A program made the translations under genes and the position numbers. The notes under the pieces were generated by a model. The model was not told where the DNA came from and did not search any database. It saw only the letters and a program-made list of their open reading frames with translations. Shown piece after piece: positions 25,999 through 32,586 of a stretch of DNA of 46,490 nucleotides (positions within the stretch are counted from its first letter, which is position 1; every line of letters begins with the position of its first letter). Source of the stretch: a virus; IMG/VR virus record IMGVR_UViG_3300025687_000077, positions 1 through 46,490 of that record; one strand, 5' to 3'.

Positions 25999-26197
25999 GT
26001 GTCTAAGCCTCTTGCCTAAGTATATGTATTTGTGTAAGCTTGTGCTTCGGTTTTATTAGACAGTTTGCGACCTAAGTAGCTGTTTTTAGGGCTTTCTGCA
26101 CAGGATTGTGGCTCCTGTGGTCGTGGGTTCGATTCCCATCAGCCACCCCACTTTCAGAGCATCTCCCGTCTAATAAGATAGAGAGTGCCTAATAAAA
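25999..26197. repeat. Integrase arm-type repeats flanking the att core
   Basis: Three copies of a 12-mer close to TTTTATTAGRCA lie around the tRNA-like core: 26051-26062 (plus), 26167-26178 (minus, TCTTATTAGACG) and 26186-26197 (minus, TTTTATTAGGCA). Shorter related words (GTCTAAG, GCCTAAG, ACCTAAG) are at about 26001, 26013 and 26070. Positions on both sides of the core and in opposite orientation fit arm-binding sites of a tyrosine integrase. Confidence 0.5.
26101..26150 (+). other. attP: Putative attP core: 3' part of a bacterial tRNA-His gene
   Basis: Fifty bases reproduce a bacterial tRNA-His from the anticodon stem (loop TTGTGGC, anticodon GTG) through the T arm (GTGGG TTCGATT CCCAT), acceptor strand CAGCCAC, discriminator C and encoded CCA. 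Upstream bases do not form a proper D arm, and the 5' acceptor is only a partial match. It is thus the 3' end of a host tRNA gene rather than a complete tRNA. This is the usual attachment core of tyrosine-integrase phages, and the integrase gene is about 400 bases away. Confidence 0.75.
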
Positions 26198-26247
26198 GAG
26201 CGTAAGAGCCGGCCTAAATCGCTGCGCTACGATGCTATTGGAATAAA

Positions 26248-26324
26248 TGGTAGGCCGGGTGAGATTCGAACTCACAAACAGTGAGACTTAAGCCCACTGG
26301 CGTTGCCAATTAGCCTACCAGCCC
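26248..26324 (-). tRNA. tRNA-Leu (anticodon TAA), atypical short variable arm
   Basis: A 77-base cloverleaf on the minus strand. The acceptor is GGGCTGG with CCGGCCT (two wobble pairs), the D stem GGC/GCC and the anticodon stem GTGGG/CTCAC. The anticodon loop is CTTAAGT (anticodon TAA), the variable region TGTTT, the T arm GTGAG TTCGAAT CTCAC, and CCA is encoded. TAA reads UUA leucine codons. Leucine tRNAs normally carry a long class II variable arm, and here it is only five bases, so charging identity should be treated with care. It lies between attP and the integrase gene, behind a leftward extended -10 promoter. Confidence 0.8.
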
Positions 26325-26504
26325 ATCTTTCTGTTGTGCCGGTTATGCCTCCGGCGACGGCATCACGGTCCGCCCATTCAAGAGTACGACACGCCGACAG
26401 AGAGACTTACGACGCTCTTGGTCTTCCCGCTCTGTAAAGAACTCCCTCGCGGTTTGGGCATAACGGGTTACGTTAGAGGCCTGGAGGGAGCCGTGTTGAG
26501 GGGT

Positions 26505-26513
26505 ATTATACCA
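26505..26513 (-). promoter_or_regulatory. Leftward extended -10 promoter for tRNA-Leu
   Basis: On the minus strand the sequence reads TGGTATAAT, a perfect -10 with TGn. It is oriented toward the tRNA-Leu gene about 180 bases downstream. The region 26325-26500 between them has no convincing gene. Confidence 0.5.
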
Positions 26514-26539
26514 TTGTCAATTTTCAAAAAATTGACAAT
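26513..26539. promoter_or_regulatory. 27-bp perfect AT-rich inverted repeat after int
   Basis: ATTGTCAATTTT and its exact complement flank a 3-base centre. The repeat begins two bases after the integrase stop and abuts the extended -10 promoter on the other side. As RNA it could end int transcription (leftward strand, run of T in the stem); as DNA it resembles a repressor operator over a promoter. Confidence 0.5.
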
Positions 26540-26541
26540 GC

Positions 26542-27519
26542 TCAGCGGACTATTTCAACCGGCTCAACCACCTCCGGCTTACGCCGATAGTGCCGATTAA
26601 GCGTGCGCTGGTCGGCGTGCCCCAGTAACCTCCCATCACGGGAGTCCGAACCTGCCTTCGCACGAAGGTCGTGGAAGGTAAAACGCTCTTCGCGCTTCGC
26701 GAACAACGAACGCATTAGTCGCTGCCAGCTACTCTGAAAGCCGCTGCGTGTTAGTGGTTGACCACGCACGCCGCGGACAAGGCGGCCACCCGCACCTGCG
26801 CCATGATCGTCTGCTCGTACACCCAGGATCGCGCGGAGCTCAGGCGTCCATCGGAACAGGAGTCGTCGGCCAGTGGATCGAGTGGTCTTATGAGGGCGCA
26901 CAAGAAGGCCGTCACGCGTAATATTGCTCCCGTCAAGCGCCAGTATGTCAGAGAGGCGTAAGCCTGTAGCCACAGCAATCTGCATCGCCATCTGGATCGG
27001 GGCTGATGCACGGTCGTGAACACGCCAGAATTCGTCGTCAGTGACGTATCGGTCACGCGGTTTCTCCTTGTTAGACTCAACGAGACGGCAGGGGTTGTCA
27101 GCGGCGTAACCCCAACGGATGGCGTACTTGTACACGTGGGAGAGCAGCGCCTTCTCACGATTGGCGCGCACCGGCGCCCGACGCGCGTCCATGTAACCGT
27201 AGATGTGCTGCGGTGTGATCTCCCCCGGCGCCATATGGCCAAACACTGCGCGAAGTCGTGCCAGCTCAGCGGTATTGTCACGTTGTGTTTGCACCGCTTT
27301 GGTAGGTACGACGTCGCGCAGGTAACGGTCTATGATCGTGTCGAGTGTGCGCCCCTCTAGCACCGGTGCGAGGTTCAACTCCGCGTAGCGCTGGAGCGCC
27401 TCGAAGTAATCGCGGCTGAGTCGGTGCCACTTGTTGGCACGATCAACGAAGTAGTACGTGTTCCTCTTTAGGTACACGCGCTGTGGGAGATGTTGGTTAA
27501 TACGGCGTCTTCGGGGCAT
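26542..27519 (-). CDS. int: Tyrosine recombinase integrase
   Basis: A 325-aa protein with AAGGGGG before ATG. The catalytic domain carries the family residues: Arg in ATGLRLSDIL (about 186), HDLR in FTFHDLRAKAG (about 284-287), His in LLGHADQ (about 301) and the nucleophile Tyr in NRHYRR (about 310). The N-terminal part (residues 60-160) fits a SAM-like core-binding domain. It catalyses site-specific recombination between attP and attB. It lies beside attP, which is the standard arrangement, and follows the DUF4224 gene on the same strand, so csrA-like, DUF4224 and int likely form one operon. Confidence 0.92.
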   Translation of the reverse strand: MPRRRRINQHLPQRVYLKRNTYYFVDRANKWHRLSRDYFEALQRYAELNLAPVLEGRTLDTIIDRYLRDVVPTKAVQTQRDNTAELARLRAVFGHMAPGEITPQHIYGYMDARRAPVRANREKALLSHVYKYAIRWGYAADNPCRLVESNKEKPRDRYVTDDEFWRVHDRASAPIQMAMQIAVATGLRLSDILALDGSNITRDGLLVRPHKTTRSTGRRLLFRWTPELRAILGVRADDHGAGAGGRLVRGVRGQPLTRSGFQSSWQRLMRSLFAKREERFTFHDLRAKAGSDSRDGRLLGHADQRTLNRHYRRKPEVVEPVEIVR

Positions 27520-27751
27520 AGTGTACCCCCTTGTTTAGTGCGTCGAACTTCGGAGTGCGGGGTGCCCCCACACTACGAAGTGGTCGATCAATGGCTGTGC
27601 GAGGAACACGAGGGTGCCCGTCCTTGGACACATAGTGGTGTATGTGGTTTTGTCGCAGCCAGCCGATCTGCTTACTGGGGTAGCGATAGCCGGTGAGAAA
27701 AATGACCTCATCTAAAGACAACAAGGTTTCAAAAAGACCCTTTATGGTCAT
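27497..27751 (-). CDS. DUF4224 family protein
   Basis: An 84-aa protein with the DUF4224 pattern LDEVIFLTGYRYPSKQIGWL...GHPRVPR (residues about 12-50). This small family is often coded directly before phage integrases and resembles a winged-helix DNA-binding fold, so an excisionase or integrase-accessory function is plausible. Its 3' end overlaps the integrase start by 23 bases and its SD overlaps the stop of the CsrA-like gene. A hairpin with an AUAAAG loop occupies codons 1-5, and a second CCATAAAGG copy forms the SD. Confidence 0.75.
   Translation of the reverse strand: MTIKGLFETLLSLDEVIFLTGYRYPSKQIGWLRQNHIHHYVSKDGHPRVPRTAIDRPLRSVGAPRTPKFDALNKGVHYAPKTPY
27736..27749 (-). promoter_or_regulatory. 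AUAAAG-loop hairpin over the first codons of the DUF4224 gene
   Basis: GACC-AUAAAG-GGUC is a perfect 4-bp stem whose first base is the G of the ATG. A second unpaired copy of CCAUAAAGG (27760-27768) supplies the SD. The loop equals that of the hairpins upstream of other leftward genes. Confidence 0.5.
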
Positions 27752-27762
27752 TAGAATGTCCT

Positions 27763-28014
27763 TTATGGTGGTTTTTTGTCAAGCGTTATGCCGTACTGTT
27801 CGCCTCGGGCAATGTTCCACTTGCGTTTTTCTTTCTGCTCGTTTCGATCAGGGGCGGAAATTCCGATACGAAGTTGCCCACGGCTAACCTCTAGCACTGA
27901 CACATAAAAGCATTCTCCAGGTTGAACAATCAACGGTTCGTTGTTTTTAGGCTCAATAACGATGACCTCTCCCGGGCGTCGTGATAAAACAAGACCAGGA
28001 CGTATTTTCTTCAT
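27763..28014 (-). CDS. csrA: CsrA/RsmA-like RNA-binding regulator
   Basis: An 83-aa protein aligning with CsrA by eye. LVLSRRPGEVIVI matches the first strand (E. coli LILTRRVGETLMI) and VSVLEVSRGQLRIGISAPD matches VTVLGVKGNQVRIGVNAPK. Two departures stand out. About 12-14 extra residues (near 21-34) sit in the first strand connection. After SAPD the usual VHREEIY, which holds the RNA-binding Arg44 of E. coli CsrA, is replaced by RNEQKEKRKW. CsrA dimers bind GGA in hairpin loops and block translation; matching hairpins precede the capsid and endolysin genes of this phage. It is followed by DUF4224 and int, linking it to the lysogeny module. RNA specificity is not known. Confidence 0.8.
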   Translation of the reverse strand: MKKIRPGLVLSRRPGEVIVIEPKNNEPLIVQPGECFYVSVLEVSRGQLRIGISAPDRNEQKEKRKWNIARGEQYGITLDKKPP

Positions 28015-28035
28015 AGCAATACTCCGGAAAGGAAA

Positions 28036-28068
28036 CCCTCCCCTTACACAATAAACGTTTGGGGAGGG
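28036..28068 (-). terminator. Hairpin between nrdJ and the CsrA-like gene
   Basis: CCCTCCCC and GGGGAGGG form 8 GC-rich pairs around a 17-base loop that itself contains AAACGTTT. On the leftward strand it is followed by TTTCCTTTCC, a weak U-tract. It may end the nrdJ transcript or act as an attenuator before the CsrA-like gene, whose SD (GGAG) lies just beyond. Confidence 0.5.
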
Positions 28069-28101
28069 AATACTACCCCCTATCGAAGTATTAAATCCCT
28101 A

Positions 28102-30504
28102 TTACGCAGCGCCTTTCTCAAAGTCGATAGGGCAGGCCCCGGAGGCGCAATCCACGTGCTCGCGGTCAACGTCTTCAGCTAGCCCCTGCTGGATACTGGC
28201 GGCCACAGACTCGTAGCGTGCTTTCGTTACCGGCTCCTCAGGTTGGTACTCATAGGCTGTACCGTCCTCCTGCGGCATGACGGAACAACAGCGGATCTCT
28301 GACTGGTGTTTCTTCAGCATGTCCGCGAAGTGCTTATGATCAACGATACTCGCATTGTACTTCAGCGTATAGCTGATCTGGTTGCCCACATCTTGGCCCG
28401 TAAGACCTTTGATGAAGTATTTCTCACCTAGCTTGAGCCACTGGTACTGCTCCTCGGGTGTCGCTTCTGCGGCAGTTACCAGCGCATCGCCGAGACCAAG
28501 CGTTGTTAGCGTTGGCTCTGTAGGGAAACCGACAATAGATGTACCCTCGTAAGTACGCAACTTGCGTACAGGGTACCCGTTGGACTCGTACTGTTCGACC
28601 AGCGGATCGTCGTTACGGAATTGCACCCAACGTAGATAACGCGCCATCGCGGGCAGATGCCATCCTTCGGTCAGCCCGAAGAGTTTGCTAGTCGTACCGG
28701 CGGGTTTGATGGTGAGCATCGTATGCGGAACTTGCACCCCGAGTTTAAGAGCGTATCGAGTTGCCTCGTCGATAACGGCGGCGTTGAAACGGGCAAGGGT
28801 GTTCCAAAACTCTTGGGAGATATCCTCATCGATCAGATCCTTGAAGCCAAGCTTGAAGAACTTCCAGGCAAACTCGTGCACGCCGGTCATACCGATGCCG
28901 ATGCGGTTCGTGCGTCGCACTTCGGCGTTGTACACGCTGTCCATAGTGTTGACCCTCATCAACGCGCGGGTGGCGGCACGAAAGGCCTCCTCCGCATCGT
29001 CAAGAGACTGCGCGTGGAAGGGCACAACGTCGGCGATGACACAGAACCCGCCGAGTACATGCAACGCTATTTCACCGCAGGGGTTGGTGATGTAAGGGTA
29101 CTTCTTGCGAGAGGCGCGCTTGGCGAGCCGACGCATGTACACCTGCGTGTCGTCTTCAATCTGATACTTCTTGGACCCGAAGTAATCTCCCTTCAGTACA
29201 TCGTCCAGACCCTCGTTGTTCTGCACCAGCTTGTCGATATTGATAAGCCCGGGCTCGCCCGTACCGTCACCGTAGGAGTACTCCGAGAGTAACTTGAACA
29301 CCTTGCGTGCGTGGCGCGCCAGGTCACTGTCGTAGCCGTGGGCGCCGCGCTTTATGTTGAGGAGCCGCCAGAACTCGGCATCGACGGTCACAGAGTTGTT
29401 GGAAGACCACAAAAAGGATTGTGGAGGGAAGGTGTGCTCTGCACGAAAGGCGATGACCTCGTCCATCTTAGAGCCTTCGTACTCTATCGGACGCTTCACG
29501 CCGATGAAGTCCAGCACGGACTTGTCGCGCCAGGTCTTCGTCGCCATGCGCGCCGCACGACGGGCGCCGCCGACGAGCACACACTCTGCGAGGTAGTGGT
29601 CGGCGTACATGGCCTGTAGCCAGACAGGCAGCCCTGCGCCCTTCAAGCTAGCAACTTTCAACAGCGCGTTCATCAGCGGCACGGGACCCGAGCTAGGGCG
29701 GTTTTGCATACCTTTGATCGGGGAGCCACGACCGCGTACGTCGGAGAAATCAAGAATTAGCATATTGCCAGCGTGGATCTTCTCGAAAGCAGCGTTCTCA
29801 AAGATTTCGACGACCTTTGCCCAGCCTTCACGGGTGTCAGGAACTTTGTACCAGAGTACGTTTCGTCCGTTACCGTATTTATGGCGGGCATCACGTACAC
29901 TTTCGTGGGCGCTGTAGTCGAAGTCAGGATGGCTTGAATCCAGGACGCACCTAAGCGTAGGAGCGTTATCCCAATCCACAAGGACCATATCATCGTCATA
30001 ACTACGGCCAACCCCAGAACCGTTGAGCAAAAGATAGAACAGCGCGAAGCTGGCGGCGGCGGTAGCACAGTTTGTGAAAACTTCTTGGTTGCGCTCGGGT
30101 TGTGTGGTGTCGCCATGCTGTAAATGCCTCCCACTCATCAGCAGTGCTGCGTTTGCGATATGCTTGAACAGTACGTTCTGTTCGTATTTTCGTTCTTCCA
30201 AATCAGAGCAGAGCGCGGCGTTGCCAGCCGCAACGCGTCGTGCGACGTCCTCCCAGCGTTCAAAGACGATCTTAGGTGCGCGGTTGCGAATGGGTGCTTC
30301 GTCGGTGATCTCGACGTGCAGGCGGGAGTTGAGCGCGGCGGTGTTCCACTTTTGGTAGAACTCCTTTGGCTCGTGAGGAGAAATACGAAGGGTGTTGGCC
30401 TGTACGAGCGAAAATTCATCCTGGTGAAGAAAATAGCGCAACACGGTGCGCTCCCCAACGGCTTGACCCATACCTGGGTGTAATGCACGAACTACATTTG
30501 CCAT
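28102..30504 (-). CDS. nrdJ: Ribonucleotide reductase, adenosylcobalamin-dependent class II
   Basis: An 800-aa single-chain reductase. Features are FTNCATAAAS (first redox Cys, about residue 144), LLNGSGVGRSYD, TNPCGEIAL with the catalytic radical Cys near 475, and a C-terminal CASGAC pair for re-reduction. No glycyl-radical or NrdB-type partner was seen, which fits the B12-dependent class. It converts ribonucleotides to deoxynucleotides for phage DNA synthesis, working with dUTPase and ThyX coded nearby. It is preceded by the AUAAAG-family hairpin (ACAAAG loop) that overlaps its SD. Confidence 0.88.
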   Translation of the reverse strand: MANVVRALHPGMGQAVGERTVLRYFLHQDEFSLVQANTLRISPHEPKEFYQKWNTAALNSRLHVEITDEAPIRNRAPKIVFERWEDVARRVAAGNAALCSDLEERKYEQNVLFKHIANAALLMSGRHLQHGDTTQPERNQEVFTNCATAAASFALFYLLLNGSGVGRSYDDDMVLVDWDNAPTLRCVLDSSHPDFDYSAHESVRDARHKYGNGRNVLWYKVPDTREGWAKVVEIFENAAFEKIHAGNMLILDFSDVRGRGSPIKGMQNRPSSGPVPLMNALLKVASLKGAGLPVWLQAMYADHYLAECVLVGGARRAARMATKTWRDKSVLDFIGVKRPIEYEGSKMDEVIAFRAEHTFPPQSFLWSSNNSVTVDAEFWRLLNIKRGAHGYDSDLARHARKVFKLLSEYSYGDGTGEPGLINIDKLVQNNEGLDDVLKGDYFGSKKYQIEDDTQVYMRRLAKRASRKKYPYITNPCGEIALHVLGGFCVIADVVPFHAQSLDDAEEAFRAATRALMRVNTMDSVYNAEVRRTNRIGIGMTGVHEFAWKFFKLGFKDLIDEDISQEFWNTLARFNAAVIDEATRYALKLGVQVPHTMLTIKPAGTTSKLFGLTEGWHLPAMARYLRWVQFRNDDPLVEQYESNGYPVRKLRTYEGTSIVGFPTEPTLTTLGLGDALVTAAEATPEEQYQWLKLGEKYFIKGLTGQDVGNQISYTLKYNASIVDHKHFADMLKKHQSEIRCCSVMPQEDGTAYEYQPEEPVTKARYESVAASIQQGLAEDVDREHVDCASGACPIDFEKGAA

Positions 30505-30508
30505 AATC

Positions 30509-30522
30509 GCTCCTTTGTGAGC
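30509..30522 (-). promoter_or_regulatory. ACAAAG-loop hairpin over the nrdJ ribosome binding site
   Basis: GCUC-ACAAAG-GAGC, 4 base pairs, with the SD AAAGGAG in the loop and 3' stem; the stem ends four bases before the ATG. Belongs to the family described at 34180, 37218, 38786, 39193 and 45587. Confidence 0.6.
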
Positions 30523-30722
30523 TAGAGGACGCGCTTGGCGTCTTGATAGAACGAGCGACCCGTCGTAGGGTTAACGCTTATGATCTCACGACGTACACGA
30601 GGCATGTCACCTGCCACGGAGGCGGGTTTCATAACCTCTCTCGAGATATAAGAGCGCTCGTTGGGATCGATCTCGTGCGCGCGCAAGGCGCGGCGTAAGG
30701 CTTTGGCCTTTTTGCCTCTCAT
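30522..30722 (-). CDS. Small basic phage protein
   Basis: A 66-aa basic protein (MRGKKAKALRRALRAHE start) of a type common in early regions of tailed phages. The SD AAAGGA is in an AUAAAG-loop hairpin 9 bases from the ATG. It lies directly before nrdJ. The frame overlaps by 116 bases the 69-aa ORF at 30607-30816. Presence of the conserved leader hairpin argues that this frame is translated. Function unknown; the Lys/Arg content would allow nucleic-acid binding. Confidence 0.55.
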   Translation of the reverse strand: MRGKKAKALRRALRAHEIDPNERSYISREVMKPASVAGDMPRVRREIISVNPTTGRSFYQDAKRVL

Positions 30723-30816
30723 AACGATCTAGTTCCTTTATGAACAGTCGATGGTCAGGCCCGATAATCCACAGATTGATCGGGGGGAACGAAATCTCGG
30801 GCCAGGATATGCTCAT
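30607..30816 (-). CDS. Small phage protein overlapping the thyX stop
   Basis: A 69-aa protein whose ATG overlaps the thyX stop (ATGA). It begins MSISWPEISFPPINLW, a start seen in small phage proteins of unknown function. Its second half is basic and shares DNA with the 66-aa gene in another frame. No signal peptide or domain was recognised. Coding status rests on the coupled start and the recognisable N-terminus; an earlier in-frame start upstream would run deep into thyX and is rejected. Confidence 0.5.
   Translation of the reverse strand: MSISWPEISFPPINLWIIGPDHRLFIKELDRYERQKGQSLTPRLARARDRSQRALLYLERGYETRLRGR
30732..30745 (-). promoter_or_regulatory. AUAAAG-loop hairpin before the 66-aa gene
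   Basis: GUUC-AUAAAG-GAAC, a 4-bp stem with the SD AAAGGA in the loop and 3' stem. The stem ends 9 bases before the ATG. Confidence 0.5.
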
Positions 30817-31667
30817 TGTACCACCGTTTGACGGTACTGTATCCACCCTTTGAAATTCCCTGACCACAACATGCGTTGTCGGTCCATGTGCGTGACACCG
30901 CTCTCCCACTCCTCTGCACCACTCTGATAGAACAGCATCGGTGTGCCCTGGTGCTCGAAGGGGCTGAGATGCTGGGATTCGAGAAGACGTGTGTACAGTT
31001 GACAATCTTTGTGAATAGCGCGTTCGGACCCGTCATGGGTGTTGTAACTTACACGGGCGCAACCTGCGACCGACGTGCGTAGTGCGGCGTCCCCAGCCGT
31101 CGCGGGGTGCGCATAGGGAGTGTGCCACTCTCCCGGACGTAGCAGTACCGGGTCGCTGTTGTACTGCGCCCGTCGAATCTGCTGCGCCAGTTCACGGATC
31201 TCGGGCTGCGCATCAGGGTGGACGCGTAGCGCAAAGAAGTTGTCCCACTCGGTGGCGGTGACGACAACGTGTATATGTGCCCACGGCTCCATAATACGAT
31301 TAGCGAGTTGCTTGTGAAGGTTGCAACCCAGCAGGTATTTCGTATAGTCGCGAGCAGACGACAGTGCGGCGTGCCAGTAGACGATAGCCGAATCTTTGTC
31401 CCCACCTACTAGCTCTGCACCCGCTTGCATCCCCGGCTTGTTCGAACCCCAAAATACAGGCAGTGCCGGATTATCGTAGATCTCATCAATCAGCCGGTGC
31501 ACGGGTATGGCGCGACTACTACTGGCGTTGCGGCTGAACAATCGGTGTGTCATGAACTCCGAGTGGATAAAGCGCGGGTAAGTTAACTCCATCGTGTAAA
31601 GGTCATGCGCATCGTCAGCAGCCCAGTACGGGCGACTGTGGGCGATGACTTTAGCGCTAATAGTCAT
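30813..31667 (-). CDS. thyX: FAD-dependent thymidylate synthase (ThyX)
   Basis: A 284-aa protein; ATG 31667 is chosen because GAGAGG lies six bases upstream, better than the ATG at 31673. The ThyX motif region reads EFMTHRLFSRNASSSRAIP, where the usual RHR is THR, a variant found in other phage ThyX proteins. The core helix and loop (LANRIMEPWAHIHVVVTATEWDNFFALR) are typical of flavin- and dUMP-binding. The enzyme methylates dUMP using methylenetetrahydrofolate and FAD. Together with dUTPase and NrdJ it supplies thymidylate. A role in a modified pyrimidine is possible but not shown. Confidence 0.85.
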   Translation of the reverse strand: MTISAKVIAHSRPYWAADDAHDLYTMELTYPRFIHSEFMTHRLFSRNASSSRAIPVHRLIDEIYDNPALPVFWGSNKPGMQAGAELVGGDKDSAIVYWHAALSSARDYTKYLLGCNLHKQLANRIMEPWAHIHVVVTATEWDNFFALRVHPDAQPEIRELAQQIRRAQYNSDPVLLRPGEWHTPYAHPATAGDAALRTSVAGCARVSYNTHDGSERAIHKDCQLYTRLLESQHLSPFEHQGTPMLFYQSGAEEWESGVTHMDRQRMLWSGNFKGWIQYRQTVVQ

Positions 31668-31839
31668 TGTCATCCTCTCGAGCTAGGTAGGATACGTCCT
31701 CACACGGTGACGGGATTTCCCACTCGTAGTTAGCCACATCGCTGGACCAAGTTTTCGAATCGGGGTATGTGGTAACGTCATAAGCCGTGTAAGTCCCTGC
31801 TGCCAGTGCGGCCGCGGCAAGTAGCGCAAGAGGTCCCAT
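31657..31839 (-). CDS. Small membrane-anchored or exported protein
   Basis: A 60-aa protein with GGAGG 8 bases before ATG; the ATG follows immediately on the stop of the DUF932-like gene and the 3' end overlaps the thyX start. The N-terminus (MGPLALLAAAALAAGTYTAYD) is a single hydrophobic segment that would anchor or export it. The rest is acidic and Tyr-rich. Not recognised; context in a nucleotide metabolism cluster gives no direct hint. Confidence 0.55.
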   Translation of the reverse strand: MGPLALLAAAALAAGTYTAYDVTTYPDSKTWSSDVANYEWEIPSPCEDVSYLAREDDNDY

Positions 31840-32586
31840 TTACGCCGCCTCCAAGTAAGAGCATGCAGCATCCATCACCTTATGCAGTTGTTGTGTGCGA
31901 CCGGGCAGTACAGCCAGCCGACCTTTCAGGACCTCAGTGACCGCATTGAACAGCCGCCACACGGTGTACCCCCCATCGGTGAACTCGACGTGCGACGGGC
32001 TCTTCCACTCGTCCCACACCGCGCGGATCTTAGAGGGCGCAATAATGCCCTTGCGGAACAGCTCCATGATGAGGTGGTCGGCGTACTCGCCGTCGTCGAT
32101 GGTAGTGCTCTTGTAGGTATCAATCTGCGCCTCTTGATGCTCGCGCATCAGGGGGATGCGGTGCACTGCACGATGTACTACGTCCGGCAGATCACGCTCG
32201 ATGTAGCGTGTATGTTTGCGCCCGATCTTGATCTCGCCGCTAAAGGCCAAGTTGTCGCAGACGAACACACCGCTGCCAACGACCATCTGCGCGCTGAAGG
32301 CCTTGTCGTGTGCGTTACGCAGCCCGACGATCGTGCTGAAGTCGGAGTCCTCGTCACTCGCCAGCTGCATGACGCCGAAGTAGTGGTCACCGTCACGCGC
32401 AAGGGCGTGCACTTCGTTGACCACGTTGAGGTCGTTGGCGGCCAACGACTCGTGCACGCGGTCGAGTAGCAGGTCGTGAGGGATGGGGAACCACCGATCT
32501 ACGGGCTCCGGTGTGTGGACTGCAGCCAGCGCGTTGCGTGGCACTTGCTTACCGCCGCAGTGCAGTGTGAGATTTAGATTACTCAT
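31840..32586 (-). CDS. DUF932-like phage protein
   Basis: A 248-aa protein, started at MSNLNLTLHCGG (32586) with AAGGAGG 8 bases upstream. It has the pattern GLRNAHDKAFSAQMVVGSGVFVCDNLAFSGE (residues about 90-120) typical of phage and plasmid DUF932-type proteins. The C-terminal region (EFTDGGYTVWRLFNAVTEVLKG) also fits. No enzymatic function is established for the family, though it is often found near recombination or anti-restriction genes. It overlaps the 126-aa upstream gene by eight bases. Confidence 0.65.
   Translation of the reverse strand: MSNLNLTLHCGGKQVPRNALAAVHTPEPVDRWFPIPHDLLLDRVHESLAANDLNVVNEVHALARDGDHYFGVMQLASDEDSDFSTIVGLRNAHDKAFSAQMVVGSGVFVCDNLAFSGEIKIGRKHTRYIERDLPDVVHRAVHRIPLMREHQEAQIDTYKSTTIDDGEYADHLIMELFRKGIIAPSKIRAVWDEWKSPSHVEFTDGGYTVWRLFNAVTEVLKGRLAVLPGRTQQLHKVMDAACSYLEAA

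Noticed and set aside
26072-26150. A complete tRNA-His gene on the plus strand
   Set aside because: The 3' half is perfect but the 5' bases give no D stem and a mismatched acceptor; it is better explained as an attP core copied from the end of a host tRNA gene.
28657-29292. 211-codon plus-strand frame inside nrdJ
   Set aside because: Antisense shadow of a well-supported class II ribonucleotide reductase; no SD.
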